Shown: positions 8,650 through 18,714, numbered from the stretch's first letter. The stretch is 36,280 bases of DNA from an uncultured Paracraurococcus sp. (GCA_903896535.1 CAITYE010000074.1:1-36280), one strand, 5' to 3'. Made by a program: numbers and translations. Notes: generated from the sequence alone by a model not told the origin.

Positions 8650-8750
8650 TGCCGCCTGATGGTCCTGCGGCCCGCAACGTGAAAGCGGGGACGCGGACCC
8701 AGGTCGCGCCATGCGTTCGGGCACGTTCCCCTCCTGGATCAGCCGCCGTC

Positions 8751-8856
8751 CTAGAGCATGCTGCGTTCGCATTGGCTTACGCACCTTGCTCGAACCTTTG
8801 TTTGGTCGCGGGATTCAGCGCCTTCGGCGATTCCGCCTCAACGCATCCCGCTCTAG
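8751..8856 (-). repeat. Family-1 repeat, copy C1 (diverged half, tandem with C2)
   Basis: ctagagcatgctgcgttcgcattggcttacgcaccttgctcgaacctttgtttggtcgcgggattcagcgccttcggcgattccgcctcaacgcatcccgctctag. Confidence 0.93.
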
Positions 8857-8957
8857 AGCATGCTGCGTTCACTTGCGTTCACGCACCCTGCTCTAGCGTT
8901 TGTTGGGTCGCGGGATTCAGCGCCTTCGGCGATTCCGCCTCAACGCATCCCGCTCTA
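8853..8957 (-). repeat. Family-1 repeat, copy C2 (tandem, shares CTAG with C1)
   Basis: ctagagcatgctgcgttcacttgcgttcacgcaccctgctctagcgtttgttgggtcgcgggattcagcgccttcggcgattccgcctcaacgcatcccgctcta. Confidence 0.95.
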
Positions 8958-9055
8958 ATGCCTCTCTCTTGGCCCGCTGCTGCCGAGACTAGCCCAATCC
9001 TGAAGCCGCCATGGTCGAGAGAACGATCACCATCGCCCCTCGGCTGCGCTCGGGT

Positions 9056-10594
9056 TCAAGCGGCGATCTCGCCGACCACGCGGGCCCGGACACGCAGCGA
9101 TCCGCCAGGAAGATAGGCCAGCGGCAGGTCTTCGATATCCACCAGGGCAAGCGTGGCGGCATCGGCGCCAGCCTCCACCGCCCGGGCGCGGGCGATGGCC
9201 TCGGCTTCCGCCATTGCCTCCACACGCGACAGGCCCTGGAAGACCTGGTCGGCCTCACCGCTCACCTGGGCGATGGCAGCGCCGACCGCATTGGCCACAG
9301 CGGCATGGGCGGGGCGCAGCACCTCAGAGATACCGGGCAGCCGCTCTGGCACCAGGAAGGCGCCGCCGCCCACCGCGAGCAGCGGGACCGGAGCGGCATC
9401 GGTCTTCATACGATCGATACTTTCGGCCAGCATCCGGGCGGCCTCCGCCAACACTGCACCGGCACGTTCGGCCGTGATATCCGCCACGCGGGCGGCATCG
9501 CCCAGGCGAAGAAGGCCAGCAGCGACGGCGATATCGCTGGTCGTCAAATCGGGCCCGCCGAAAATGCGGGACCGTTCGGGCAACCGAAAACCGACGCTGT
9601 CAGGGCCGATGGTGACACCACCCGGGCCCTCCCGCACCAGGGAGCCACCACCGAGGCCGAAGGAGAAGAGATCGGGCATCCGGAACAGGGTGCGGACCCC
9701 ACCGATCCGCACCACAGCATTCGCCTCTCGTGGGAAGCCGTGCCGCAGCGCGCCGATATCGGCGGTGGTGCCCCCAACATCGACCACCAACGCCTCCTTG
9801 ATGCCAGTCAGGAAGGCGGCGCCGCGCATCGAATTGGTCGGGCCGGAGGCGAAGGAGAGTACGGGAAAGCGGGCCGCGAGCTCGGCCCGGATGACAGTGC
9901 CATCGTTCTGCGTGACAAATAGCGGCGCCGCCACGCCGGCTTCTTGCAGCGCGGTCTCGAAGGCGCGGACGGTGCTGCGGGCCAGGGCGGCGAGGCAGGC
10001 GTTCAGCAGCGCGACATTCTCGCGCTCCAGCAGCCCGATGCGGCCGAGATCGCGCGAGAGCGTCAGCGCCACGCCCGGCATTTCCTGGCGCAGGATCTCC
10101 GCCGCGCGGCTCTCCATTGCGGGGTCAAGGGGCGAGAAGACACTGCTGATCGCGACCGCTTCCAGGCCGGCGGCCCGCATCGCCCGGCCGGCAGCGGCCA
10201 CAGCACGTTCATCGAGCGGCATGATCGGCCGGCCGTCATAGTCATGGCCGCCCTCAACCTGGTGAACCTGCCCGCGGACCAGGGCGGCGAGGTCGGCGGG
10301 CCAGTCGCAGAACGGGGGCAGTGAGGCGGCCGCCGGCAGACCGATGCGCAGCGCACCGATGGGGGCGAGACCCCGCCGTTGGACCACGGCGTTCACGAAA
10401 TGCGTCGTGCCGATCATCACGGCCTGGACGCCTTGCGGACCGATGGCCGGGGCAACCCCAGCCAGCGCGGCCTTGACGCCCGACATCACATCCGCGGTGG
10501 TCGGCGTCTTCAGCGCATGCAGGACGCGATCATCTTCCAGCAGCACGGCATCCGTATTAGTGCCGCCAACATCGATCCCGATCCGCCGCTTCAT
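9056..10594 (-). CDS. Hydantoinase/oxoprolinase family protein (HyuA-like)
   Basis: MKRRIGIDVGGTNTDAVLLEDDRVLHALKTPTTADV, IGTTHFVNAVVQRRGLAPIGALRIG, VDVGGTTADIGALRHGFPREAN, SFGLGGGSLVREG. Confidence 0.92.
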   Translation of the reverse strand: MKRRIGIDVGGTNTDAVLLEDDRVLHALKTPTTADVMSGVKAALAGVAPAIGPQGVQAVMIGTTHFVNAVVQRRGLAPIGALRIGLPAAASLPPFCDWPADLAALVRGQVHQVEGGHDYDGRPIMPLDERAVAAAGRAMRAAGLEAVAISSVFSPLDPAMESRAAEILRQEMPGVALTLSRDLGRIGLLERENVALLNACLAALARSTVRAFETALQEAGVAAPLFVTQNDGTVIRAELAARFPVLSFASGPTNSMRGAAFLTGIKEALVVDVGGTTADIGALRHGFPREANAVVRIGGVRTLFRMPDLFSFGLGGGSLVREGPGGVTIGPDSVGFRLPERSRIFGGPDLTTSDIAVAAGLLRLGDAARVADITAERAGAVLAEAARMLAESIDRMKTDAAPVPLLAVGGGAFLVPERLPGISEVLRPAHAAVANAVGAAIAQVSGEADQVFQGLSRVEAMAEAEAIARARAVEAGADAATLALVDIEDLPLAYLPGGSLRVRARVVGEIAA

Positions 10595-11664
10595 GGGAAC
10601 ACGCTGACGAAATCGAGATCGTAGCCGAAGGCCCGGGGGCCCACGAATTCGAGCCCACGCGGGCTGAGGAACACGTCTGGGGCGCGCAGAGCGATGACCG
10701 TCACGCGCTGCCCATAGCGCAGCGTCTCGGTACCGATCGCCTCTCCGCTGACGCTATCGAGCACGCAGATCAGATCCGGGGTCATGACGCGGGCGACGCC
10801 ATCTTGCCAGCCGACCGCCCATTCGTTCTGGAATGCCAATTCGAAGCCTTCGCTGCGATTTTCATCGAGCCCTTCCAGTTTCGCAGTGCCACGCAGGAAG
10901 CCTTCGGTGGTCCGACGGGCGATATCGATGACCTTGCCGCGAAACAGCAATCGGCCGTCCTCGTTCGCCAGGATGGCAGCGATGGGATCTCGATGCTCGC
11001 GCTGCGCCAGGCGGATGGCTTGGCCCAGCTTGATGGCCTGGGTGGTGGTGTGGGGTATGCCCCAGCGCTTCACCTCGGCACCGCTGCGCGGCGCCTTGCA
11101 GGTGGCGGCAATGGAGCCGAGTTCGACGCACATCTTGCGCGACAGGCGCTCCATCCATTTCCAGCTGGGCACCTTGGCGACGATGCCTTCGATGCCACGA
11201 GGGTCGACCATGGAGAGCGGCCAGGGTTGCAAATCGGCGACCGCGAAGCTGGTCATCTGTGCTTCCGGATAGGCGCGGCCCATGGCATCCGCATCCACCA
11301 CCGGCTTGCCCAGATGCGCCGCCGCCATCATCGGCTGGATGCCGTTATTGCCGCCGATCTCAACCGACATGATGGCGCGGAACTCGCGGCCCAGATACTC
11401 CTCCATTAAGGTCACGGCGCGGGCGATGTTGCGGCTATCGGTCAGCCGTTCCTGGCCCACCAGCGGCGCCCCCATGTTCGAGACGACCGCGACGAGATCG
11501 TCATCGGCCAGCGCTTCCGGCTGCATCAGGTCCACGCGATGCCCGGCCGCATAAAGCTGGCGCATGTTCAGCAGGCCGAGATAAGGCGATCCGCCGCCGC
11601 CGGTGCCGAGCACCCAGGCGCCAACGGCAAGCGCCTCAATATCGTCGAGGGTGAGGGTCCGCAT
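10591..11664 (-). CDS. DUF917 family protein (S-methyl-thiohydantoin desulfurase domain type)
   Basis: MRTLTLDDIEALAVGAWVLGTGGGGSPYLGLLNMRQL, VVSNMGAPLVGQERL, VEIGGNNGIQPMMAAAHLGKPVVDADAMGRAYPEAQM. Confidence 0.88.
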   Translation of the reverse strand: MRTLTLDDIEALAVGAWVLGTGGGGSPYLGLLNMRQLYAAGHRVDLMQPEALADDDLVAVVSNMGAPLVGQERLTDSRNIARAVTLMEEYLGREFRAIMSVEIGGNNGIQPMMAAAHLGKPVVDADAMGRAYPEAQMTSFAVADLQPWPLSMVDPRGIEGIVAKVPSWKWMERLSRKMCVELGSIAATCKAPRSGAEVKRWGIPHTTTQAIKLGQAIRLAQREHRDPIAAILANEDGRLLFRGKVIDIARRTTEGFLRGTAKLEGLDENRSEGFELAFQNEWAVGWQDGVARVMTPDLICVLDSVSGEAIGTETLRYGQRVTVIALRAPDVFLSPRGLEFVGPRAFGYDLDFVSVFP

Positions 11665-11666
11665 GG

Positions 11667-12308
11667 TCACTCCGGAAGCAGGGCCGCGGTGGCGCGGGCG
11701 GCAACGCTGATCGCCAGCAGCACGGGACAGCCGAGCGCCGCGAAGGCCGCCTTGTCGCTGCGCCGATAGGAGATGCAGTCGAGTAGAATCAGGTCGGGCC
11801 GGAAGGGCGCGAGGGCGGCGACCGCCGGCGCGGGGTCGGTGAAGGGGCGGTGGGCGATCGCCGCAACCTCCAGCCCCGGGCGCTCTCGGGCAGCGCGGAG
11901 GGTCGGGATCTGCTCGGCGAGCGGTACGACCAGGCCCAGCCGGCCGGCGGGCAGCAGCGCTTCGGCCAGCGCGTTCAGCACCGCCGAGGGTTGCACGAGA
12001 TCGGCCCGCTCCGGCAGCTCCTTGAAAGCGCCGGTGCAGGCCAGCAGGACGGGGCCGGGCGTGGCCGCCAGGCGGGCACGCAAGCGCTGCGTGACCATGG
12101 TCTTCGAGACGGTGATGCCTTCGCCCGAAGGCAGCACAGTGAAGAGCGTATCGGCGCCGCACCGCGGTCCGAAAGCCTCCAATTCAGCCCGCGAGAGGCC
12201 ATCAAGGGCCCCGTGCAGATCGACCGCAAGCCCTGGCGCTGCTGCGGCGATTTCCGCGAGCAAATCCGGCCGTGGCGCCTGGCCAATGATGAAGACAGTG
12301 AGGTTCAT
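11667..12308 (-). CDS. AroM family protein
   Basis: [76 protein letters not shown]. Confidence 0.8.
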   Translation of the reverse strand: MNLTVFIIGQAPRPDLLAEIAAAAPGLAVDLHGALDGLSRAELEAFGPRCGADTLFTVLPSGEGITVSKTMVTQRLRARLAATPGPVLLACTGAFKELPERADLVQPSAVLNALAEALLPAGRLGLVVPLAEQIPTLRAARERPGLEVAAIAHRPFTDPAPAVAALAPFRPDLILLDCISYRRSDKAAFAALGCPVLLAISVAARATAALLPE

Positions 12309-13348
12309 GCGGCAAGCGGGACCGGATCGGTCGGCCGCCAAGTCACTCCGATGATGGCGCCTGGCGCCAAAAGGGCCGCCTCGGCGTCGCGCGGGGCGCG
12401 GCAGAGCAGGGGAACCCCACCGGGCAGGGCGAGCTTCAGCAGGACGGAATCACCCAGGAAATTGGCAACCTCGACCGTCGCATCCACCAGGCCCGCGCCC
12501 GCGGCGACCGGTCGGACTGCTTCCGGCCGCAGGGCGATGGCGGCGGCCCCCGCCGGCGGCGGCGCGGCAAGCGGGCTGCTCCAGCCCGCCGCCAGCCGCA
12601 GCGCGGCGCCTTCCGCCACGCCTTCGAGGATATTGGTGTCGCCGATGAAATCAGCGACGAAGCGGCTGGTGGGCCGGTCATAGATGTCGCGGGGCGTGCC
12701 GAGTTGCGCCACGCGACCGCCGCGCATTACGGCGATGCGGTCGGACATGGTCAGCGCCTCTTCCTGGTCATGCGTGACATAGACAAGGGTAAGGCCGAGG
12801 CGTGCGTGCAGGGCCTTGAGCTCGAACTGCATGGCCTGGCGGAGCTTCTTGTCCAGCGCACCCAGGGGTTCGTCGCATAACAGGACACGCGGATTGATGA
12901 CGATGGCCCGGGCCAGCGCGACCCGCTGCTGCTGACCGCCCGAGAGCTGCGCGGGTCGGCGTTCCTCCAGCCCGGTGAGGCGGACAAGGTCGAGCGCCTC
13001 CTGCACGCGCCGCGTCATCTCGGCCCGGCCGGTGCCGCGCATCTTCAGGCCGAAGCCGATATTCTCGGCAACCGTGCGGTGCGGAAACAGCGCGTAGCTC
13101 TGGAACACCATCCCCATGTCGCGCCGTTCGGGCGGCAAGGCGGTGATGTCCTGTCCACCAACGCGAATGCTACCGGCATCCGGTTGCTCGAAGCCGGCGA
13201 GCATGCGGAGTGTGGTCGTCTTGCCGCAGCCGGAGGGGCCGAGCAGCGAGAAGAACTCCCCCGAGCCGATCGTCAGATCGATGCCATCGACCGCGCGCGT
13301 GCCGCCGGGAAACACCTTCACCAGAGCCTGTAGCGCAACCTCGGCCAC
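12305..13348 (-). CDS. ABC transporter ATP-binding protein (PotA/spermidine-putrescine type)
   Basis: Walker [17 protein letters not shown], signature [15 protein letters not shown], Walker [14 protein letters not shown]-terminal TOBE-like region. Confidence 0.95.
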   Translation of the reverse strand: MAEVALQALVKVFPGGTRAVDGIDLTIGSGEFFSLLGPSGCGKTTTLRMLAGFEQPDAGSIRVGGQDITALPPERRDMGMVFQSYALFPHRTVAENIGFGLKMRGTGRAEMTRRVQEALDLVRLTGLEERRPAQLSGGQQQRVALARAIVINPRVLLCDEPLGALDKKLRQAMQFELKALHARLGLTLVYVTHDQEEALTMSDRIAVMRGGRVAQLGTPRDIYDRPTSRFVADFIGDTNILEGVAEGAALRLAAGWSSPLAAPPPAGAAAIALRPEAVRPVAAGAGLVDATVEVANFLGDSVLLKLALPGGVPLLCRAPRDAEAALLAPGAIIGVTWRPTDPVPLAA

Positions 13349-13351
13349 CGG

Positions 13352-14395
13352 CTAGTTCCGGAAGATCCGGTTGACCCGATCGTCGATCCGGTCCTTCTGG
13401 CCGTTGTACCATTGCCAGGGCATCTGGATCAGCGTCGCCACCTGTTCTGGCGTGGTGAGGAGCTTGCCGCGATACTTTTCGCCCAGTTGCATGTCCCGCC
13501 GGACCGGGCTGTACCAGACCTCCTCCGCCATCATCTTCTGGACCTGTGGGGAGAGCATGTAGTTGATCCACTCATGCGCCAGCGCGGACATCTGCGTGCC
13601 CTTGGTCACCGACAGCACTTGTTCGAGCGAGACGACGCCCTCGCTCGGCGCGCAGAACTCGACGGGCACCTTGTCCTGGTTGCGATAGACGGCGGTATCA
13701 TGCAGCACCGTGAGAGAGAGTTCGCCGGAAAGCATGGCGTTCTCGGTACCGCCGGTGAAGTCGAACAGGCGCACCGGCCGCATCCGCTCCATCGCCTTGA
13801 ACGAGGCATCGAGGTCCTTGTAGCCGCTGCCGTAGAGGCGACCAGCCATCATGAACAGCGCCTGGCCCAGTGAGTTTGCGGGGATCACATAGGCGCCGCG
13901 TTGGCCGGCAAAGCGCGGGTCCCAAAAATCCTTCCAGCTCACCGGCGGAGTTGCCACCTTGTCGCGCCGCCAGGCGAGGCCGATAGCGCTGGTGAAGATC
14001 ACAATGCCGATGATGTCGTCGGAGGTCGCGTAGGGATAGATTGCCGCAGCGTTCGGAACCTTCGTCAGGTCGGGCCGCTTCTCGACCAGGCCCTGCTCGA
14101 ACACCGCCCATTGCTCGTTGGTGTTGGAGTGGAAGACGTCATAGACCGGCTTGCCGCGAGGCGATGCCATCAGCTTCGGCACGAAGGGGAAGGCGGTATC
14201 GACCTCGACCCGGCAACTATTCGCCTTCTCGAAGCCGGGGATGATGTCCTGGCGCATGATCTCGCCCCAGCGGCCGCCCCAGCCGGTGATGCGCAGCGTA
14301 TTGGCGGATTGCGCCCCGGTCAGCGCCGGGACGGCGAGCGTACCGGCGGTCGCGGCCAGCAGCGTGCGGCGGTTCAGCATGCGCGGGGTTCCCAT
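13352..14395 (-). CDS. ABC transporter substrate-binding protein (polyamine/PotD-like)
   Basis: MLNRRTLLAATAGTLAVPALTGAQS signal; LRITGWGGRWGEIMRQDIIPGFEKANSCRVEVD; YDVFHSNTNEQWAVFEQGLVEK. Confidence 0.88.
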   Translation of the reverse strand: MGTPRMLNRRTLLAATAGTLAVPALTGAQSANTLRITGWGGRWGEIMRQDIIPGFEKANSCRVEVDTAFPFVPKLMASPRGKPVYDVFHSNTNEQWAVFEQGLVEKRPDLTKVPNAAAIYPYATSDDIIGIVIFTSAIGLAWRRDKVATPPVSWKDFWDPRFAGQRGAYVIPANSLGQALFMMAGRLYGSGYKDLDASFKAMERMRPVRLFDFTGGTENAMLSGELSLTVLHDTAVYRNQDKVPVEFCAPSEGVVSLEQVLSVTKGTQMSALAHEWINYMLSPQVQKMMAEEVWYSPVRRDMQLGEKYRGKLLTTPEQVATLIQMPWQWYNGQKDRIDDRVNRIFRN

Positions 14396-15174
14396 CAGAG
14401 CCTCGTGTATTCCTGCAAGCCTATCATCCGTTCAATCCCGATGACCAGGATGACGGCGAGCAGGATTGATACGCAACTTGCAGCCGCGATCGTGCCGTCG
14501 AAATCGAAGCGGAGATAGTTGAACATTGCGATCGGCAGCGTCTCCTGCCCAGGCGAGACCAGAAACAGACTCACGGGAAACTGGTCGAAGCTGACGATGA
14601 ACGCGAAGAGCATGCCCGCCATCACCCCTGGGCGGATCAGCGGCAAGGTGACCTCGCGGAAGGCGCGGGCCGGCGTCGCACCCAGATTGCGTGCCGCTTC
14701 CTCAAGCGCCCGGTCGGATTGCGCCAGCATCGCCAGTACGGTCCGCAACACGTAGGGCGTCGCGACAACCAGATGGCCAGCGAGCAAGATGCCGAGATTG
14801 CGGCCGAGGCCTGCAACCATCGCAAGTTGGAAGAGCGCGAAGCCCGTGAGGATGCTCGGTAAGACGATCGGCGAGAGGAAAAGCTGAACCAGGACGGCGC
14901 GGCCCGGGAAGCGGCCCCGGGACAGGGCGATGGCCGCGAGCGTGCCGATAAGGCCAGCAATCACCACTGTGGCGAGGCCGAGACCGAGCGAGAGCCAGAA
15001 GGCCGCCATGAAGTCCCGGCTGGCGAAGAACTTGCCGAACCACCGCAGCGATATCCCTGACGGAGGAAAGGCTATGAAGGGCTCCGGGTTCAGCGCGAAA
15101 CAGATCACGATCAGCACCGGGGTGAGCAGGAAGGCCAGGATCAGCCCGCAGGCGGCAAGGAAAGCAGGCCGCAT
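14395..15174 (-). CDS. ABC transporter permease (PotC-like)
   Basis: Hydrophobic; IALSRGRFPGRAVLVQLFLSPIVLPSILTGFAL; EEAARNLGATPARAFREVTLPLIRPGVMAGMLFAF EAA motif. Confidence 0.92.
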   Translation of the reverse strand: MRPAFLAACGLILAFLLTPVLIVICFALNPEPFIAFPPSGISLRWFGKFFASRDFMAAFWLSLGLGLATVVIAGLIGTLAAIALSRGRFPGRAVLVQLFLSPIVLPSILTGFALFQLAMVAGLGRNLGILLAGHLVVATPYVLRTVLAMLAQSDRALEEAARNLGATPARAFREVTLPLIRPGVMAGMLFAFIVSFDQFPVSLFLVSPGQETLPIAMFNYLRFDFDGTIAAASCVSILLAVILVIGIERMIGLQEYTRL

Positions 15175-16049
15175 CAGACCGCGCCTTCAGCAACGCGGCG
15201 CATCGCCCGGCCATAGGCCCAGACAAGGACGAGGGCGACGATCAGGAGCACGACACCAAGCGCGCCTGCGAAGCCGAGATTGAAGCTGGAGGAGACCTGC
15301 TGGAAGATCAGCATGGGCAGCGTCAGAATTTCGTAACCCCCGATGACGATCGGCGTGACATAGGCACTGATTGCCAGCGCGAAGACCAGCAGCGCGCCGG
15401 CCAAAATCCCAGGGGCGGATAAGGGCAGGGTGACTTCGAGGAAGGCGCGGATGCGGCTCGCGCCCATCCCGCGCGCGGCTTCCTCCAGCTTCGGGTCGAT
15501 GCGGGCGATAACGCCGGTCAGCGTCAGGATCATAAAGGGCACATAGATGTGGCAGAGCGCGACGACGACCGCCGCCTCGCTACCAAGGATGGCCAGGGGC
15601 TCGGCAATGATGCCGAGCTTCATCAGGGTGCCGTTGATGACCCCGGTATTGGAGAACATGCCGAGCCAGGCGTAGGTGCGGACAACAAGGCCCATGACCA
15701 TCGGTGCGATGACCGCCATCAGCAGCAGAGTGCGAGTCAGTGGACGCCGGGCGCGGGCAATCAGGAAGGCGAGCGGGTAGCCCAGCAGCAGCGACAGCAC
15801 GGTGGTGAGCAGCCCGAGGCGCAGGGTCTGCCAGAGCACTTCGGCGTAGAAGACATCCCCGGCGATGCGTTCATAATGCTGCAGCGTGAAGCCGGCATTG
15901 GACTGCACCAGGGGATTTGCCGTCAGCAGGCTCATCATGGCCATGACGCCGAAGGGGATGGCGAAGAACAGCAGAAACAGCAGGCCGGCAGGGGCCAGCA
16001 TCAGTGCGGCGGTAAGGCCGCTGGTCGTCCCTGGCTCAGATTGCGGCAT
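15174..16049 (-). CDS. ABC transporter permease (PotB-like)
   Basis: Starts MPQSEPGTTSGLTAALMLAPAGLLFLLFF; EEAARGMGASRIRAFLEVTLPLSAPGILAGALLVF EAA motif. The 324-aa ORF is over-extended. Confidence 0.9.
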   Translation of the reverse strand: MPQSEPGTTSGLTAALMLAPAGLLFLLFFAIPFGVMAMMSLLTANPLVQSNAGFTLQHYERIAGDVFYAEVLWQTLRLGLLTTVLSLLLGYPLAFLIARARRPLTRTLLLMAVIAPMVMGLVVRTYAWLGMFSNTGVINGTLMKLGIIAEPLAILGSEAAVVVALCHIYVPFMILTLTGVIARIDPKLEEAARGMGASRIRAFLEVTLPLSAPGILAGALLVFALAISAYVTPIVIGGYEILTLPMLIFQQVSSSFNLGFAGALGVVLLIVALVLVWAYGRAMRRVAEGAV

Positions 16050-16522
16050 GCCCGGCCCATTGCTTTCGAGAATGCTACCCGGGCTTGCCGTGTACCGCCA
16101 AGCCAGTCTTGCCGGAGGCTGGCCGCGGGTAGCCCAGGTGATGCGCAAGTCCGACGCCTGTGATCACGCCGCGCTCACCAGCTTTCGGCAGCGGGCGTGC
16201 AAGGTCTTGCCGCCGCCAGCCGCCAAAGGCGTTCGCCCGGTGCATCGCCCTTGGGGTCGAGCCTGACGTCGAGGGCTTTGGTTTCCATCGCCGTCAGAGG
16301 AGCGCCAGTTGCAGCGCACCGGCATTGATGCGGCGACAGCATCGAATCGGCCGAGCCGGTGGGGGTTATCAAGGCGCATCTGGAGCGGTGCGGCCGGCCT
16401 GTCGCATCCGTTGCCCCCCTCCAAGCGCCCCGCGACGCCAAGGCAAGCGTCTGCGAGCATGGCGCCCCGCCACCCGCGGCTTGGGTCAAAACCCTGCCTC
16501 TGCTAGACTGCAACGGCTCAGG

Positions 16523-16594
<72 letters not shown>

Positions 16595-16807
16595 GAGCTT
16601 ATGGCCAAGCTCCCAAAGCCTGGCCGTCGTCGCCGATTCGGCGGACCGCTCCGGTTAAGCCTATGGCGCCAGAGCCTCAGGGTGGGCCTGCGACTCATAA
16701 TTTTCATGTTTATGAGCCAGTTTTGCGTGGTTTTTGGGATTAAAATAAATTTTTGTTCTTTGCTTAAAAACTGGTAAACGATCCCTGCGATATCACGCAG
16801 GCACACT

Positions 16808-17041
16808 ATGGTCATCGATGGGGCAGTCGAAGAAATCGTTACCGCCGATCCAGGGGATACCCTGGCGGCTGCGGCCCGACGCGCGGTGTCTTTTGCCCGG
16901 CGCCGCGGCAAACCGGTGGCCTTCCGTTTCGCCGAAGATTGGCTGACGGTGAGGGGGGAGCAGACCCCTGAAGCCGTGGTCGCAGCCTTCACGCGCCTGA
17001 TCCTCGCCCGCGTACGACCGCGGCCTTATACCCCCGGCTAG
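16808..17041 (+). CDS. Hypothetical small protein (77 aa)
   Basis: MVIDGAVEEIVTADPGDTLAAAARRAVSFARRRGKPVAFRFAEDWLTVRGEQTPEAVVAAFTRLILARVRPRPYTPG; stop TAG lies in the repeat edge. Confidence 0.6.
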   Translation: MVIDGAVEEIVTADPGDTLAAAARRAVSFARRRGKPVAFRFAEDWLTVRGEQTPEAVVAAFTRLILARVRPRPYTPG

Positions 17042-17143
17042 AGCGCGATGCGTTGAGGCGGAATCGCCGAAGGCGCTGAATCCCGCGACCCAACAAAAGC
17101 TAGAGCAGGGTGCGTGAACGCGGGTGAACGCAGCATGCTCCAG
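17038..17143 (+). repeat. Family-1 repeat, copy D
   Basis: ctagagcgcgatgcgttgaggcggaatcgccgaaggcgctgaatcccgcgacccaacaaaagctagagcagggtgcgtgaacgcgggtgaacgcagcatgctccag. Confidence 0.95.
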
Positions 17144-17272
17144 ATCCTTTACCCGTTGGTATTGGCTTTTCCTGGCCCTCAAGCGTCGGGCGGAAACCTT
17201 CGGTTTCCTGGGCTGCGCGGCGCTGGCCGCGGGGCGCCCGGCACGGGTCAAAGCCTCATGCCATTGGGATCA
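17141..17272 (+). repeat. Family-2 repeat, copy 2 (left end truncated at the junction with family-1 copy D)
   Basis: agatcctttacccgttggtattggcttttcctggccctcaagcgtcgggcggaaaccttcggtttcctgggctgcgcggcgctggccgcg...ggtcaaagcctcatgccattgggatca; aligns to 4110-4250. Confidence 0.85.
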
Positions 17273-18607
17273 CTCCGCTGCGGCAGCCTTGGGGAAGAAC
17301 CGGTTCTCCGGCCGCGGCAGGCCGAGGTGCTCGCGCAGCGTGGTGCCCTCGTAGTCGGAGCGGAACAGCCCGCGCCGCTGCAACTCCGGGACCACCAGAT
17401 CGACGAACTCATGCAACCCCTGCGGCAGGTAGGGGAACATCACGTTGAAGCCGTCGCAGGCCGCCTCGCCCAGCCAGCGCTCCATCTCATCAGCGATCTG
17501 CCCCGGCGTGCCGACCATCGCCAAGCCGCCGTAGCCGCCCAGCCGCTGCGCCAGTTGCCGAACATTGAGATGCTCCCGTCGCGCCAGAGAGATGGCGCGA
17601 TCGCGCCCCGATTTGCTCTGCTCGGTCTCAGGGATATCGGGCAATCGCGCCTCCGGGTCGAAGCGAGATGCGTCGACACCGAGCGCAATCGAGAGCGAGG
17701 CGATCGCACTTTCGTAGTGCACCAGGCTGTCGAGCTTTGCCCGCTTGGCCAGCGCCGCCTCCTGCGTCTCGCCCACCACAACGAAGCAGCCGGGCAGAAT
17801 TTTCAGATGATCGGGGTTGCGGCCGATGGCGCGCATGCGGCCCTTCACATCGGCGTAGTAGCGCTTGCCGTCCTCGATCGTGGCAGGGGCGGCGAAGACC
17901 GCCTCGGCCGTCTCGGCGGCGATCTGCCGTCCAGCCTCCGATGCCCCGGCCTGCACGATCACCGGCCAGCCCTGCACGGGGCGGGCGATGTTCACCGGCC
18001 CCTTCACCGACAGCTCCGACCCCTTGTGGTTGAGCACATGGATGCGGCTGGGGTCCCAGAAGATTCCGCTGGCGACATCGCGGATGAAGGCGTCATCGGC
18101 GAAACTGTCCCACAGGCCAGTCACCACCTCGTAGAACTCGCGCGCACGCAGGTAGCGTTCGCCATGCGCCATATGCGGATCCTCGCCGAAATTGGCGGCG
18201 GCGTCGGGGTTGGCCGTGGTCACCAGATTCCAGCCGGCCCGGCCGTTGGAGATGTGGTCGAGCGAGGCGAATTTCCGCGCGATGTGCCAGGGCTCATTAT
18301 AGGTGGTGCTGGCGGTGGCGATCAGTCCGATGCGTTCGGTCACCATGGCCAGGGCGGAGAGCAGCGTCAGCGGCTCGAAGCTGGTCACGGTATGGCTGCG
18401 GCGCAGCGCCTCAAAGGGCATGTTCAGCACGGCCATGTGGTCGGCCATGAAGAAGGCGTCGAACTTGCCTTCCTCTAGCTTGCGGATCAGCTGCACATAG
18501 GCGGGCAAGCTGAAATTCGCGTCCGGCCAGGCGCCCGGGTAGCGCCAGGCGCCGGTGTGGATGCTGATCGGGCGCATGAAGGCGCCAAGGTGCAACTGCC
18601 TCGCCAT
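17270..18607 (-). CDS. LLM-class flavin-dependent monooxygenase (NtaA/DmoA-type)
   Basis: MARQLHLGAFMRPISIHTGAWRYPGAWPDANFSLPAYVQLIRKLEEGKFDAFFMADHMAVLN; SLDHISNGRAGWNLVTTANPDAAANFGEDPHMAHGERYLRAREF; VQAGASEAGRQIAAETAEAVF. Confidence 0.93.
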   Translation of the reverse strand: MARQLHLGAFMRPISIHTGAWRYPGAWPDANFSLPAYVQLIRKLEEGKFDAFFMADHMAVLNMPFEALRRSHTVTSFEPLTLLSALAMVTERIGLIATASTTYNEPWHIARKFASLDHISNGRAGWNLVTTANPDAAANFGEDPHMAHGERYLRAREFYEVVTGLWDSFADDAFIRDVASGIFWDPSRIHVLNHKGSELSVKGPVNIARPVQGWPVIVQAGASEAGRQIAAETAEAVFAAPATIEDGKRYYADVKGRMRAIGRNPDHLKILPGCFVVVGETQEAALAKRAKLDSLVHYESAIASLSIALGVDASRFDPEARLPDIPETEQSKSGRDRAISLARREHLNVRQLAQRLGGYGGLAMVGTPGQIADEMERWLGEAACDGFNVMFPYLPQGLHEFVDLVVPELQRRGLFRSDYEGTTLREHLGLPRPENRFFPKAAAAE

Positions 18608-18714
18608 GCCGGAACTCCCCCAGGGGCCAGTGGCAGGCTACCCGGATGCGCCGTGCCGCGCCATCGGGGCGCGGGGCATCGCAAGGACACAGGGCATTGC
18701 CGTGTGCCGCGCGC

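Noticed and set aside
16150-16520. Possible insertion-sequence or gene remnant between the permease gene and tRNA-Thr
   Set aside because: Several overlapping short ORFs in all frames but none with convincing protein similarity; cannot be supported from sequence alone.
17114-18478. 454-aa plus-strand ORF antisense to the LLM monooxygenase
   Set aside because: Composition typical of antisense shadow ORFs; the minus strand clearly encodes an NtaA/DmoA-type enzyme.
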